A stretch of DNA of 64,000 nt from Helicobacter sp. 11-8110 (GCF_003288905.1 NZ_NHYL01000003.1:62001-126000), one strand, 5' to 3'. Counted from the stretch's first letter, positions 49,466 through 59,428 are shown. Notes: generated by a model not told the origin, from the letters alone. Program-made: numbers and translations.

Positions 49466-51085
49466 ATGATTTTACTCATTGATAATTATGATTCTTTTAC
49501 TTATAATATTTATCAAGCTTTTAGTCGCTTTAACTATCCCATTAAAGTTTTAAGAAATGATCAAACTAGCCTAGAAGAAATCCAATCACTTAACCCAAGC
49601 TACATCATTATAGGACCTGGTCCAAAATCCCCCAAAGATGCGGGAATTAGTATCCAAATTGTGCAACACTTTAAAGGAATCTATCCAATTTTAGGAATCT
49701 GCCTTGGGCACCAAGCTATCTTAAGCGCTTTTGGAGTTGAAATCAAAAATGCCAAAAATATTGTGCATGGGAAAGTTGAACCACTCATTCACAATGCCAA
49801 AGGGATCTTCCGCCATATTAGTCAAAAAACTCCCATTGCGCGTTATCATTCTCTTGTGGGCAAAAAAGAAGAGATTCCAGATTGTTTTTTGATTAGCGGA
49901 ATGAGTGAAGATGGCGAAGTTATGGCAGTTGAGCATAAACAATATCATCTTGTAGGATTGCAATTCCACCCTGAATCCATTGGCACAAAAGAAGGCATTA
50001 AAATGCTACTTAACTTTTTGCATTACACAAGAGAGCCAATCCCCACAAAAGACTATCTCAAAAAAGTCCTTCACCAAAAATCTCTCAATTTTCAAGAAAG
50101 CTATAATCTAATGGATGAACTCACTGAAGGCAACTTAAGTGATGCGCAAATTGGAAGTATTTTAACTAGCCTAGAAATTAAAGGCATTGATGAGTATGAA
50201 TTAGCAGGTTTTGCATCTGTGCTTAAAAAGAAAGCTGTTAAACTCAACTTAAAAGATAATTTTGACATTCGTTTTGATATGGTCGGCACAGGGGGAAGTG
50301 AGGCAAAAACTTTTAATGTCTCCACAACAGCTGCTTTGCTTCTTGCCACACAAGCCCAAAAATCAAACTTTGGAATCATTAAACACGGCAATAGAGCGGT
50401 TACTTCTAAAAGTGGTTCGGCTGATTTATTAAATGCACTTGGCATTAATGTCAATATGGATTTTAGCAATGTTAAAACCATTTATGAAAATCTCCACATT
50501 ACCTTTTTATTTGCCCAAAAATTCCATTCTGCAATGCGTTTTGCAGCCAATGCTCGCTCCTCACTTGGATTTAAAACCGCTTTTAATCTCATAGGTCCCC
50601 TAAGCAATCCAAGTCCAATAACCCACCAACTTATCGGAGTTTTTGATAAATCTTACACTGAAATTATGGCAAAAGCCTTAGCAATTTTAGGTGTAAAACG
50701 AGCAATGGTTGTGAGCGGACTTGATGGTTATGATGAAATCTCACTTTGTGCGCCAACACAAATTACAGAGTTACAAAACGGAAGCATTAAAACCTATATT
50801 TTTAATCCCATTGAAGTGGGATTAGACTTTGTCAATCATTCACTCTTGCAAGGCGGAGATAGTCAAGAAAATTTACAAATCACACTGGATATTTTTAATG
50901 CCAAACCCTCTCCCAAGCTTGATTTAGTTGCTTTAAATATGGGCGCTGCATTATACCTTTGCAATCAAGCCCAAAATATCAAAGAAGGTTTTTTTAAAGC
51001 CAAAGAAATCATTCAAAGCAAGGAAGTTTTCTCTCTTTTAGAATCTTTTAAAACCCTAAGCAATCAATGCCCCACAAAGGATTAA
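49466..51085 (+). CDS. trpGD: Fused anthranilate synthase glutaminase / phosphoribosyltransferase
   Basis: A bifunctional 539-residue protein. Residues 1-190 are the TrpG amidotransferase: IDNYDSFTYN, the nucleophile in GICLGHQAI, and the histidine in LQFHPES. Residues about 200-539 are TrpD: GTGGSEAKTFNVST, KHGNRAVTSKSGSADLL, and ARSSLGFKTAFNLIGPLSNP. The fusion is also known in enterics and relatives. Its stop shares a base with the trpCF ATG. Confidence 0.95.
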   Translation: MILLIDNYDSFTYNIYQAFSRFNYPIKVLRNDQTSLEEIQSLNPSYIIIGPGPKSPKDAGISIQIVQHFKGIYPILGICLGHQAILSAFGVEIKNAKNIVHGKVEPLIHNAKGIFRHISQKTPIARYHSLVGKKEEIPDCFLISGMSEDGEVMAVEHKQYHLVGLQFHPESIGTKEGIKMLLNFLHYTREPIPTKDYLKKVLHQKSLNFQESYNLMDELTEGNLSDAQIGSILTSLEIKGIDEYELAGFASVLKKKAVKLNLKDNFDIRFDMVGTGGSEAKTFNVSTTAALLLATQAQKSNFGIIKHGNRAVTSKSGSADLLNALGINVNMDFSNVKTIYENLHITFLFAQKFHSAMRFAANARSSLGFKTAFNLIGPLSNPSPITHQLIGVFDKSYTEIMAKALAILGVKRAMVVSGLDGYDEISLCAPTQITELQNGSIKTYIFNPIEVGLDFVNHSLLQGGDSQENLQITLDIFNAKPSPKLDLVALNMGAALYLCNQAQNIKEGFFKAKEIIQSKEVFSLLESFKTLSNQCPTKD

Positions 51086-52575
51086 TGATGGTTCCAACCA
51101 TTCTTAAAAAAATTCTCCAAACAAAAGCCAAATATCCCATTTTAAAAACTACAAGAGCAGCTAAACTCACTTCCCCAAAGTTTAACTTTCCTTTTTTGAT
51201 TGCCGAGATTAAAAGAGCTAGTCCTTCAGCAGGGGATATTGGAGCGATAAACAGCCCAAAAGATCTAGCTCAAAGCTATCTTGATGGTGGGGCTGGTGCG
51301 ATTTCTGTCTTATGCGAAAAAGATTTCTTTAAAGGCGATTTAGAGGATTTAAAAGAGACAAAACTAAGCCACGAAAATGCTACCATACTGCGCAAAGACT
51401 TCATTACTAAGCTTGAGCAAATTCAAGAATCTTATGATTTTGGTGCGGATATGGTGCTTTTAATTGCCGCTATTTTTATCGGCAACAATAATGAAAATGG
51501 GGGTTTTGCAAGACTTAAGCAACTTTATGAAGAATCTTTAAGGCTTGGCTTAACCCCATTAATAGAAGTTCATAATGCCAAAGAAGTTGATTTTATCACT
51601 CCACTTCAAGCAACTCTTATTGGCATCAATTCACGCGATTTACACACTTTTACCATTAATAAAATCCAAGCTTACAATCTCTTAAACTACATTCAAAAAA
51701 CAAATCCACAAAGTAAAATCATCTTTGAATCTTCCATTGAATGTAGTTTTGATGGCTTTGTAGTAGGAAATATTGGCTTTGATGGAATCTTGTGTGGCAG
51801 TTATCTTGTGCGCGATTCTACACCCGCACAGACCCTAAAACACCTAAAGAGTGCAATTATTAGCGGAAAACAATCACCCAATGGTTTTTATCGCAATGTT
51901 TTTAAACTCCTTGATTCCAAGCAAGGCTTTTTGAAAATCTGTGGAATCACTTCTAGCAAAGATGCGCTAATGTGCGCTAAAGCTTTAGAATCAAACCTAA
52001 ACTCACCCCTAGAAAAAATTGCAGCACTAGGATTTATTTTAGTTAAAGATTCTCCCCGATTTACCAACCCAGAAACTATCAAAGAAATCGCCAAAAGTTT
52101 GCAAGCTCATCCAAAAATTCTTAAAATTGCTGTGGTTAAAGATGACCAAGAAATGATGCAAATAGCTATTAATCTCTACAAAGAGGGCATTATTGATGCT
52201 TTGCAACTCCATGGAGTAAGCCAAAAAAGCTTTGGTAGCATAAATTTAAAAGAAGCAAATTTTGCATTTTATGAAGCTTGGAATGTGGAGAAAGCAGAGG
52301 ATTTGGGCGATTTTATAAGCCCTTTTGTATTGCTAGATTCCAAAAGCACTCTAGGGGGTGGAAGTGGCAAAAATATTGCGCTTAACACATTAAAATCACT
52401 CCAAGAAAAAACTAGTTGCTATCTCTGTGTAGCTGGTGGAGTGGGAATCTCAAATATTCAAGATTTAAGAAAAATCGGAGTTAAAATGTTTGATGTTAAT
52501 TCTAGTCTAGAATCAACTACAGGTAAAAAGGATCAGCAAAAAATCTCTGAATTCTTAAAAGCCTTTGTGCTATAA
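51085..52575 (+). CDS. trpCF: Fused indole-glycerol-phosphate synthase / phosphoribosylanthranilate isomerase
   Basis: Two successive TIM barrels. TrpC (about 1-255) has the catalytic lysine segment FLIAEIKRASPSAGDI, LRKDFIT and INSRDLHTF. TrpF (about 280-496) has LKICGITSSKDAL and LQLHGVS. TrpF acts before TrpC although it is encoded second, as in the E. coli fusion. Two ATGs (51085 and 51088) follow AAAGG; either may be used. Confidence 0.94.
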   Translation: MMVPTILKKILQTKAKYPILKTTRAAKLTSPKFNFPFLIAEIKRASPSAGDIGAINSPKDLAQSYLDGGAGAISVLCEKDFFKGDLEDLKETKLSHENATILRKDFITKLEQIQESYDFGADMVLLIAAIFIGNNNENGGFARLKQLYEESLRLGLTPLIEVHNAKEVDFITPLQATLIGINSRDLHTFTINKIQAYNLLNYIQKTNPQSKIIFESSIECSFDGFVVGNIGFDGILCGSYLVRDSTPAQTLKHLKSAIISGKQSPNGFYRNVFKLLDSKQGFLKICGITSSKDALMCAKALESNLNSPLEKIAALGFILVKDSPRFTNPETIKEIAKSLQAHPKILKIAVVKDDQEMMQIAINLYKEGIIDALQLHGVSQKSFGSINLKEANFAFYEAWNVEKAEDLGDFISPFVLLDSKSTLGGGSGKNIALNTLKSLQEKTSCYLCVAGGVGISNIQDLRKIGVKMFDVNSSLESTTGKKDQQKISEFLKAFVL

Positions 52576-52663
52576 AAAACAATCTTGATTTTATTTTAAG
52601 ATTTTAAACTTATAAAATTTATGTTAAAATGATAGTTTGGAATTCAATTTTTGAGGCTATATA

Positions 52664-52912
52664 ATGAAAACACTCACGCTTGCAAGCATCTATGAAACCC
52701 AAGGTCATCGTTATGAAGCCGCTCAAATTTATAAAACTATCTTGCAAGAAAACCCCAATAACACTGAAGCAAAAGTGGCGCTAAAGCGCCTAACAAGTAA
52801 TCGCAAAAGCTATGGCAAAGCTGATGAGAATATGCTTAATCTTTTTATCCAAATGGATTCTAAAATTGAATTTAATGAATTTGAAAGGTGGTTATTGCAA
52901 TTATGGAATTAA
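52664..52912 (+). CDS. Short TPR-like protein
   Basis: An 82-residue protein whose first half is one clear TPR hairpin: LASIYETQGHRYEAAQIYKTILQENPNN, then EAKVALKRL. The rest is acidic and ends in an aromatic ERWLLQLWN. It may bind a partner protein. It overlaps the next gene by about 10 bases. Confidence 0.7.
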   Translation: MKTLTLASIYETQGHRYEAAQIYKTILQENPNNTEAKVALKRLTSNRKSYGKADENMLNLFIQMDSKIEFNEFERWLLQLWN

Positions 52913-53295
52913 AAGAGGCAATTTTAAAAACTCTAGCAGAGATTGACTTAGATGCAGAATCTACAATTTCACTTGAAGAAAAGCCAGAAAGAGATGCTCT
53001 TTTAGATATTATAGCAGCCGAAGAAGCAAAAAAAGAATCACCCACAACTCCTGCTTCTTATGAAAGAAAAATCCAAAAGCTTGATTTAAAAAACCACAAA
53101 GAACTTAAGGAACTTCTTATTAAGTATTATTCTGAAGAAGAAAAATTTTTAAATAATCTACAAGATAGGATTCTTGTCTTATTTGAAGGGTTGCAATCAC
53201 CCAATAATCGAAATATTGAAGAAAAAGTTGATATGATTCTTAACTTTTTAGAATTTACTTTAGCCATCATCGATGAAAAAAAGAATCAAAAATGA
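52903..53295 (+). CDS. Small acidic protein with CiaD-like C-terminus
   Basis: I start at the ATG 52903 (MELKEAILKTLAEIDLD), giving 130 residues; an earlier GTG (52888) is possible. A charged N-terminus with EAKKES leads to a helical C-terminus. That part contains EEKFLNNLQDRILVLFEGL and MILNFLEFTLAIIDEK, resembling my memory of the C-terminal domain of Campylobacter invasion antigen D and its Helicobacter homologues. The similarity is recalled, not computed. It is cotranscribed with the TPR gene. Confidence 0.6.
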   Translation: MELKEAILKTLAEIDLDAESTISLEEKPERDALLDIIAAEEAKKESPTTPASYERKIQKLDLKNHKELKELLIKYYSEEEKFLNNLQDRILVLFEGLQSPNNRNIEEKVDMILNFLEFTLAIIDEKKNQK

Positions 53296-53312
53296 AAAAA
53301 ATTTTTTCATTT
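53290..53312 (+). terminator. A/T palindrome at the end of the small-protein pair
   Basis: AAATGAAAAAA and TTTTTTCATTT flank a single A, across the stop codon of the upstream gene. It could be a weak bidirectional terminator separating this pair from arsR. Confidence 0.4.
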
Positions 53313-53346
53313 ACTTTTGATTTACTCTATTATTTTATAATTTCAT

Positions 53347-53530
53347 TGTCTCAAGCAGGATGGCTTGAGATACAAATGTTCCGCACAACATTAGTTAGAG
53401 TTTTTCATCCGTTTCTCCTTTGTGAAGAGAATTTATTTTTAATTAGAGATATTTATTCTAGTGGGTGTTTTCCTGAATTTTTATTCAACCCCCTAAAATA
53501 CCCAATCCTCCTTTTTGTAAGGAAAACACC
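53347..53530 (+). promoter_or_regulatory. Structured leader upstream of arsR with masked ribosome site
   Basis: Two hairpins lie in this 184-base leader. The first is TCTCAAGC-aggatg-GCTTGAGA (53349-53370), extendable by two pairs. The second pairs GGTGTTTTCC (53464-53473) with GGAAAACACC (53521-53530), 11 bp with the next T-A pair and a 46-base loop. The 3' arm contains the AGGA ribosome site and ends directly at the arsR ATG, so closing the stem would block translation. A conditional RNA switch or a target for a small RNA is possible. Confidence 0.55.
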
Positions 53531-54217
53531 ATGCTAGAAATTTTAATGATTGAGGATGACTTGGAATTAGCAACTATTCTTAGCGAATACCTCAAAGCCC
53601 ATGATATTAATGTAACAAACTATGATGAACCCTATACGGGTATGAGTGCAATTAACACTCGACATTTTGACCTCCTTCTTTTAGATTTAACACTCCCTAA
53701 CCTAGATGGGCTTGAGGTTTGTAAGAAAGTTGCTAAAGAAAAGCACATCCCCATTATCATCTCTTCTGCTAGACACGATATAGATGATCGAGTCTTAGGA
53801 TTAGAATATGGTGCGGATGACTACATACCAAAACCCTATGATCCAAAAGAACTTGTAGCGCGAATCCATAGTGTTTTACGCCGATATAAAACAACTAAAG
53901 AACCTAATTCTACCGAAATCATTTGCCCTCCTTTCTTGCTTAACAAAAGTAGTCGAGAAATTTTTCTTAACAATACTCCACTAGATTTAACCAAAGCAGA
54001 ATACGAGATTTTAAGCTTTATGATAGAAAACAAAAATCAAGCATTAACGCGCGATTCTATTGCAGCACATTCTGATTCAATTAGTCCAGATAGCACCAAC
54101 AAAAGCATTGATGTGATTATGGGCAGATTACGCGCTAAGATTGAAAAGGAAGGCAAAAAGTATATTTTTTCTATTCGCGGAATCGGTTACAAATTCCAAA
54201 CTAAAGACAATGAATAA
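53531..54217 (+). CDS. arsR: OmpR-family response regulator ArsR
   Basis: A 228-residue regulator that closely follows my memory of H. pylori ArsR (acid response) and Campylobacter RacR. It has IEDD at 7-10, phospho-acceptor D52 in [23 protein letters not shown], and K-P in [11 protein letters not shown]. The winged-helix part includes [23 protein letters not shown] and SIRGIGYKF. The downstream order arsS-hemB is the same as in H. pylori. It overlaps arsS by 8 bases. Confidence 0.88.
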   Translation: MLEILMIEDDLELATILSEYLKAHDINVTNYDEPYTGMSAINTRHFDLLLLDLTLPNLDGLEVCKKVAKEKHIPIIISSARHDIDDRVLGLEYGADDYIPKPYDPKELVARIHSVLRRYKTTKEPNSTEIICPPFLLNKSSREIFLNNTPLDLTKAEYEILSFMIENKNQALTRDSIAAHSDSISPDSTNKSIDVIMGRLRAKIEKEGKKYIFSIRGIGYKFQTKDNE

Positions 54218-55451
54218 AAACTCAATTATCGTAAAGATTACTATTCTTTTTTTAATTGCCATTATTGGCTTAAGTGCTTTTTCTTATTATTTTATTCGTG
54301 AAGAAATCGACAAAAAAACCTATGAAAATCAACTCAAATACACTCAATTCCTAGCTACCATCAATCAGCTTGTGCGCTTTGGGGGCAACATTGCCTTGAT
54401 TGAAAAATACCTTGATGAATTGGCTTTAGTCCAAATTGACAACACAGAATTTCTCAAGCGCTTTGAGAATCATATTTCACCAAATTTTAACCAAGGAGTG
54501 ATTGTAAAAATTATCAAAGAAAAAAAAGGGATTTATTTGTTTTTACAAACCCCAAATGGTTGGCGAGTTTATGGAGATATTCATTTTAATAGGCTTTTTA
54601 ACTACTATATCATTACTTTTATTGCTTTTATTATCGTTGTTTTTCTTTTTGTGCTTGTTATTCGCAGTCTCTTACCTCTCAAAACACTCCAAAAGGAAAT
54701 AAGAAAATTTGCCAATGGACAAACAGACATTCATTGCAAAATCAATCAAAATGATGAAATTGGAGAATTAGCGCAAGAATTTGATAATGCCGTTAAAAAA
54801 ATCAATGCCCTAAACCAATCTAGACATCTCTTTTTGCGCTCCATTATGCACGAGCTAAAAACCCCTATCACCAAAGGAAGAATTACTGCTGAAATGATTG
54901 ATAACACACTTTATAAAGAGCGTTTGTGTTCAGTGTTTGAGCGACTTAATTCGCTAATTAATGAGTTTGCAAAAATTGAAGAATTAAGCTCTCGCAATTA
55001 CTGCCTCAATAAATGCAATATCTCACTTAAGGAAGTTTTGGATAAAGTTTTTGAAATGCTACTTTTAGACAAAGAACAAATTTCCACACTTTTTATCTTC
55101 CCTAAAGAAGAATGTTTTTTATATGCCGATTTTGAAATGATTGCCCTAGTAATTAAAAATCTCATTGATAATGCTATTAAATATAAAACACAAGGACAAA
55201 TTGAAATCTATATTCAAGACAAAAATTTAGGAATCAAAAACTATGGAATGCCACTACCTTATAGTTTGCAAGATCACTCTAAGCCTTTTTTTAAAGATTC
55301 TAAATCCAATACAAGTGGCTTAGGGCTTGGGATTTATATCATCAAAAGCACCCTAGAATCACAAGGATTAGAATTAGAATATTTTTACAAAGAAAATCAG
55401 AATAATTTTATAGTAAAAGGGGTAATATCCCATAAAACTTTAAAAGGATAA
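54210..55451 (+). CDS. arsS: Sensor histidine kinase ArsS
   Basis: Partner of ArsR, an acid-responsive sensor in H. pylori. I start at ATG 54210, giving 413 residues; an in-frame start 23 codons upstream lies inside arsR and would precede TM1 with charged residues. TM1 is about 8-29, the periplasmic loop about 30-130 (with H88 a possible pH-sensing residue), and TM2 about 132-152. The H-box is IMHELKTP with H214. ATP-binding motifs are NLIDNAIKY and GLGLGIYI. Confidence 0.88.
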   Translation: MNKNSIIVKITILFLIAIIGLSAFSYYFIREEIDKKTYENQLKYTQFLATINQLVRFGGNIALIEKYLDELALVQIDNTEFLKRFENHISPNFNQGVIVKIIKEKKGIYLFLQTPNGWRVYGDIHFNRLFNYYIITFIAFIIVVFLFVLVIRSLLPLKTLQKEIRKFANGQTDIHCKINQNDEIGELAQEFDNAVKKINALNQSRHLFLRSIMHELKTPITKGRITAEMIDNTLYKERLCSVFERLNSLINEFAKIEELSSRNYCLNKCNISLKEVLDKVFEMLLLDKEQISTLFIFPKEECFLYADFEMIALVIKNLIDNAIKYKTQGQIEIYIQDKNLGIKNYGMPLPYSLQDHSKPFFKDSKSNTSGLGLGIYIIKSTLESQGLELEYFYKENQNNFIVKGVISHKTLKG

Positions 55452-55453
55452 TT

Positions 55454-56419
55454 ATGTTCAAGCGATTAAGACGTATGCGACTAAACCCAAACATTCGAGA
55501 AATGCTAACACAAACAACCTTGCATAAAAAAGATTTTATCTATCCGCTTTTTATCACGCATGGTAAAAATATCAGAAATCCAATAGAATCTATGCCAGAT
55601 GTTTTTCAGCTTAGCATTGATGAAGCCCTAAAAGAGTGTGAGGCTCTACAAAATCTTGGGATTTTTTCAATCATTCTTTTTGGGATTCCAAAAATCAAAG
55701 ATAGCATCGGTAGCGAAGCCCTAAGCCCAGAAGGAATTATCGCACAAGCCACAAGAGCCATTAAAGAAAAATTTCCCAATATGCTAATTTGTGTTGATTT
55801 ATGTTTTTGTGAATACACCGATCACGGACATTGTGGAATCTTAAACCCAAAACTTAATTCTGTTGATAATGATTTAACCCTAGAAATCCTTAATCAACAA
55901 GCCTTGATTCTAGCCCAAAGTGGTGCTGATCTAATCGCGCCTAGTGCTATGATGGATGGAATGATAGTAAGTTTGCGAACTATACTTGATACTAATGGTT
56001 TTAATCACATTCCTTTAATGAGTTATTCTACGAAATTTGCAAGTGGCTATTATGGACCTTTTAGAGATGTGGCACAAAGCACTCCAAGTTTTGGCGATCG
56101 AAAAAGCTATCAACAAAACCCTGCAAATCGTCGCGAAGCGATTCTAGAAAGCCTAGAAGATGAGGCGCAAGGCGCAGATATTTTAATGGTTAAACCTGCC
56201 CTAGCCTATTTGGATATTGTAAGAGATATCCGAGAGCAAACCTTGTTACCACTAGCTGTTTATAATGTAAGTGGCGAATACGCTATGTTAAAGTTTGCAC
56301 AGAAAGCAGGAATTATAGATTATGAGCGCGTTTTACTAGAAACAATGATTGGCTTTAAACGCGCTGGAGCAGATATTATCATCACCTATCACGCCAAAGA
56401 AATTGCTAATCTAATCTAA
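55454..56419 (+). CDS. hemB: Delta-aminolevulinic acid dehydratase (porphobilinogen synthase)
   Basis: Condenses two ALA to porphobilinogen in haem synthesis. The 321 residues carry the Schiff-base lysines in [16 protein letters not shown] and [10 protein letters not shown]. The cysteine-bearing metal loop is [15 protein letters not shown]. It starts 2 bases after arsS, as in H. pylori, so haem synthesis shares a transcript with the acid-response system. Confidence 0.96.
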   Translation: MFKRLRRMRLNPNIREMLTQTTLHKKDFIYPLFITHGKNIRNPIESMPDVFQLSIDEALKECEALQNLGIFSIILFGIPKIKDSIGSEALSPEGIIAQATRAIKEKFPNMLICVDLCFCEYTDHGHCGILNPKLNSVDNDLTLEILNQQALILAQSGADLIAPSAMMDGMIVSLRTILDTNGFNHIPLMSYSTKFASGYYGPFRDVAQSTPSFGDRKSYQQNPANRREAILESLEDEAQGADILMVKPALAYLDIVRDIREQTLLPLAVYNVSGEYAMLKFAQKAGIIDYERVLLETMIGFKRAGADIIITYHAKEIANLI

Positions 56420-56429
56420 ACAAAACTAG

Positions 56430-56447
56430 GGCTTTAGCGCCCTTTAC
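56430..56447. terminator. Possible hemB terminator
   Basis: AGGGC-TTTAGC-GCCCT forms a 5-bp GC stem about 10 bases after the hemB stop. It is followed by TTTACCC. A small stem, but the only one in this convergent gap. Confidence 0.35.
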
Positions 56448-56502
56448 CCTTGCAATCCCCTATTCAACCCTAAAAAGAAATCTCTTTTATACAATTTAGA
56501 TT

Positions 56503-57462
56503 CTACAAATAAAATCTCTCACAACTCCTAAAATAATATTCCCTCCCCTTATAAGAAAATTCCAAACTATAAGCATGCAACATCAATCGCTCTGCCCCAA
56601 AATATTCTTTTCTTTTCTGTGCACAAAGTCCAAAATCTTGATTTTCTTCTATAAATTCACTATCCAAATATTCTCTACTCTGCCAATCCTCACAACCATA
56701 AAGCGGATCGCCCAAAATCGGAAAACCAATAGAAAAAAGATGAACTCTAATCTGATGCGTTCTGCCTGTTATAGGATAAACTTTTAGCAAAGTATTCTCC
56801 CCAAACTCCCCCAAAATTTCAAACTCACTTTTTGCATCTCTAAACCCCAAAAGCCTAGAATCTTTTCTTAGATTCTGCCCTAAAAACACAGAGCGCACAC
56901 TTAAATCTCCGCCCTTTTCTTGCAAACTAAGTGGCATCAAAAGGCAAAAATCTCCAAAAATCTTGCTAGTTTTACGCATTTTCCCTTTAATAAGCGCTAG
57001 ATATTTCTTTTTTATGCGATTATTGGCAAACAATTCCCCTAGCTCAACAATACTCTTTTTATGCTTTCCTACCAAAACTAAACCACTTGTTTCTTTGTCG
57101 ATTCGGTGTATCAAAGAAGCTTCAACCCCAAAATATTCACGCACCTCATCAATCAAGCTATGATGAAAAAACCTTCCTTTTGGGTGAATTAACATTTGAG
57201 CAGGTTTGTTAAAAAGAGCAAAATCTTCATTTTCATAAATAGGTTTAAGCCCAATAGAATTAGGCTTAAAAATCCAAACTTCTACTTCCCTTTCTAAGAT
57301 TTTATTTTTCTCATTATTACCCAGAATCTTGCCTTCATAAACAACTCTGCCCTTATTAATATAGCTTTGAGCTTGTGCCATATTTAAATTAAATTGTTGC
57401 ATTAAAAACAAATAAGCTTTAATGGGAGTTTGAAAATAAAATTTTTGCTTTATAAAGGGCAT
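56503..57462 (-). CDS. RluA-family rRNA/tRNA pseudouridine synthase
   Basis: A 319-residue enzyme. It begins with an S4-like RNA-binding segment (MAQAQSYINKGRVVYEG). The catalytic domain has the aspartate in HRIDKETSGLVLVGK, then RTHQIRVHLFSIG and LMLHAYSL. The target uridine is unknown. I start at the ATG 57462: the longer frame from GTG 57504 would begin inside a TACAAT -10-like box (57494-57499). It is transcribed divergently from purB. Confidence 0.87.
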   Translation of the reverse strand: MPFIKQKFYFQTPIKAYLFLMQQFNLNMAQAQSYINKGRVVYEGKILGNNEKNKILEREVEVWIFKPNSIGLKPIYENEDFALFNKPAQMLIHPKGRFFHHSLIDEVREYFGVEASLIHRIDKETSGLVLVGKHKKSIVELGELFANNRIKKKYLALIKGKMRKTSKIFGDFCLLMPLSLQEKGGDLSVRSVFLGQNLRKDSRLLGFRDAKSEFEILGEFGENTLLKVYPITGRTHQIRVHLFSIGFPILGDPLYGCEDWQSREYLDSEFIEENQDFGLCAQKRKEYFGAERLMLHAYSLEFSYKGREYYFRSCERFYL

Positions 57463-57522
57463 TTTGCAACTTTTAAGTGGTCTTATGTTAGGATATTGTA
57501 GCACATTTTTAAAGGATTTATA

Positions 57523-58869
57523 ATGGTAGAGCGATACGCAAGAGAAGAGATGAAAAAGCTTTGGGATATGAATGCGAAGTATTCCGCGTGGCTAGAGGTA
57601 GAAAAGGCATTGGTTAAGGGGTGGAATACATTAGGACTTATTCCTGATTGCGATTGTAAAAAAATTTGTGAGAATGCGAAGTTTGATATTGCAAGAATTG
57701 ATGAGATAGAAGCGGTTACTAAGCACGATCTTATTGCTTTTACTACAAGCGTTGCAGAATCTCTAGGCGAAGAATCGCGATGGTTTCATTATGGAATCAC
57801 CTCTAGTGATACGATTGATACCGCTGTGGCTTTGCAAATGCGCGATTCGCTAAAGATCATCATTGAAGATGTGAAGGCATTGCGTGAAGTGATAAAAAAA
57901 CGCGCTTATGAACACAAAGATACGCTTATGGTGGGGCGAAGTCACGGAATTCACGGCGAACCTATCACTTTTGGCTTAGTGTGTGCGATATGGTATGATG
58001 AGATAGGGCGACACTTGCAGAGTTTAGAATCTACCTTGGAGGTGATTAGCGTAGGCAAGATAAGCGGTGCAATGGGGAATCTCGCCCACACTCCTATAGA
58101 GCTCGAAGAGCTTGTATGTGCCAATCTAGGACTAAAGGCTGCTCCAGCAAGTAATCAAGTTATCCAAAGAGATCGATACGCACGGCTTATGACTGATTTG
58201 GCGCTTTTAGCAAGTAGTTGTGAAAAAATTGCTGTTGAAATTAGACATTTGCAACGCACCGAAGTGTATGAGGCAGAGGAGTATTTTAGCCAAGGACAAA
58301 AAGGAAGTAGTGCAATGCCACACAAACGCAATCCTGTTTTGTCTGAAAATATCACAGGGCTTTGTCGCGTGATACGCAGTTTTGCACTACCGGCTATGGA
58401 AAATGTCGCATTGTGGCACGAGCGAGATATTAGCCACTCAAGTGTGGAGCGATTTATTTTACCTGATGGTTTTATTACGACGGATTTTATGCTTGCACGC
58501 CTTACAAGCTTGATTGATAAGCTTGTCGTGTATCCTAAAAATATGCTAAAAAATCTTAATCTTACAGGTGGCTTGGTTTTTTCTCAAAGAATCTTGCTAG
58601 AGCTTCCAAAATGCGGTGTAAGTCGCGAAGATGCTTATAAGATTGTGCAAAGAAATGCGATGAAAGTATGGCAGAGTTTGCAAGAGGGACAACCTGCGCT
58701 TAATGCAAAGGGCGAATCGCTTTATTTGCAATATCTTTTGGCAGATTCTGAACTTGTGGGACTTCTTAGCAAGAATGGTGGCAATGGAGAGCAGATTATC
58801 CGCGATTGCTTTGAGTTTGCCTACTATACAAAAAATGTGGATTCTATCTTTAAAAGGGTGTTTGGGTAA
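57523..58869 (+). CDS. purB: Adenylosuccinate lyase
   Basis: Acts twice in purine synthesis, releasing fumarate from SAICAR and adenylosuccinate. The 448 residues begin MVERYAREEMKKLWDMNAKYSAWLEVE, as usual. The catalytic histidine segments are GRSHGIHGEP and ITSSDTIDTA. The signature loop is GSSAMPHKRNP. The start follows AAAGGA. The restriction-modification genes begin 19 bases after its stop and may be read from its transcript. Confidence 0.96.
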   Translation: MVERYAREEMKKLWDMNAKYSAWLEVEKALVKGWNTLGLIPDCDCKKICENAKFDIARIDEIEAVTKHDLIAFTTSVAESLGEESRWFHYGITSSDTIDTAVALQMRDSLKIIIEDVKALREVIKKRAYEHKDTLMVGRSHGIHGEPITFGLVCAIWYDEIGRHLQSLESTLEVISVGKISGAMGNLAHTPIELEELVCANLGLKAAPASNQVIQRDRYARLMTDLALLASSCEKIAVEIRHLQRTEVYEAEEYFSQGQKGSSAMPHKRNPVLSENITGLCRVIRSFALPAMENVALWHERDISHSSVERFILPDGFITTDFMLARLTSLIDKLVVYPKNMLKNLNLTGGLVFSQRILLELPKCGVSREDAYKIVQRNAMKVWQSLQEGQPALNAKGESLYLQYLLADSELVGLLSKNGGNGEQIIRDCFEFAYYTKNVDSIFKRVFG

Positions 58870-58888
58870 ATCATCGCAGGAGGATTTT

Positions 58889-59419
58889 ATGATAGCAAAT
58901 GGCATTGGTGGTTCAAATACAAAAACGGGATTAATTTTTGAAGGAAAGGTAGATTTGGCTACCTTTTTATCCAGGCAGAATGGATACAGGATTGATTCTG
59001 ATAGACAAGTATATTATTGCGATGAATTAGTAGCACAAATTTTTAAAAAAAATGAATTTTATAAGTTTTTAGAAAAACGTCAAGTAGATTGGAAAAAGAT
59101 TATTTCTAAAAGGCTTTTGCCAGATGATAGCATCTATGTTATTATCAATAACACATTTTTTGTTATTGAATGTAAATTTCAGCAGGTCGCAGGTTCTGTT
59201 GATGAAAAATTACAAACTTGCGATTTTAAGAAAAAGCAGTATCAAAAACTTTTATCTAGCCTTAATATGGAAGTGGAATATATATATTTATTAAGTAATT
59301 GGTTCCAAAAACCAGAATATAGAGATGTGTTGGATTATATTATTAGTGTGAATTGTAGGTATTACTTTGAATATATTCCCTTACAAGTTTTTGGCTTGCC
59401 AATTCCTATGGATTCTTAA
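58889..59419 (+). CDS. Type II restriction endonuclease, PD-(D/E)XK fold
   Basis: A 176-residue protein with a standard nuclease motif: P78-D79, then E94-C-K96 after a 14-residue gap (LLPDDSIYVIINNTFFVIECK). It is followed by QQVAGSVDEKLQTCDFKKKQY. The N-terminus NTKTGLIFEGKVDL is typical of a family of small restriction enzymes, as I remember it. The ATG 58889 has an AGGAGGA ribosome site; a longer open frame upstream runs out of phase through purB and is rejected. Two methyltransferases follow, which fits an R-M1-M2 system. Confidence 0.78.
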   Translation: MIANGIGGSNTKTGLIFEGKVDLATFLSRQNGYRIDSDRQVYYCDELVAQIFKKNEFYKFLEKRQVDWKKIISKRLLPDDSIYVIINNTFFVIECKFQQVAGSVDEKLQTCDFKKKQYQKLLSSLNMEVEYIYLLSNWFQKPEYRDVLDYIISVNCRYYFEYIPLQVFGLPIPMDS

Positions 59420-59428
59420 GGGCATAAA

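Noticed and set aside
53292-53537. Open frame of 81 codons between the small-protein pair and arsR
   Set aside because: It overlaps both neighbours by a few bases, which could mean coupling, but it has a weak ribosome site. It also begins inside an A/T palindrome, has no recognisable domain, and its DNA is taken up by two hairpins. I describe the stretch as a leader instead.
58703-58888. Longer N-terminus for the restriction enzyme
   Set aside because: This part runs out of phase through the end of purB. The ATG at 58889 has a near-perfect AGGAGGA site.
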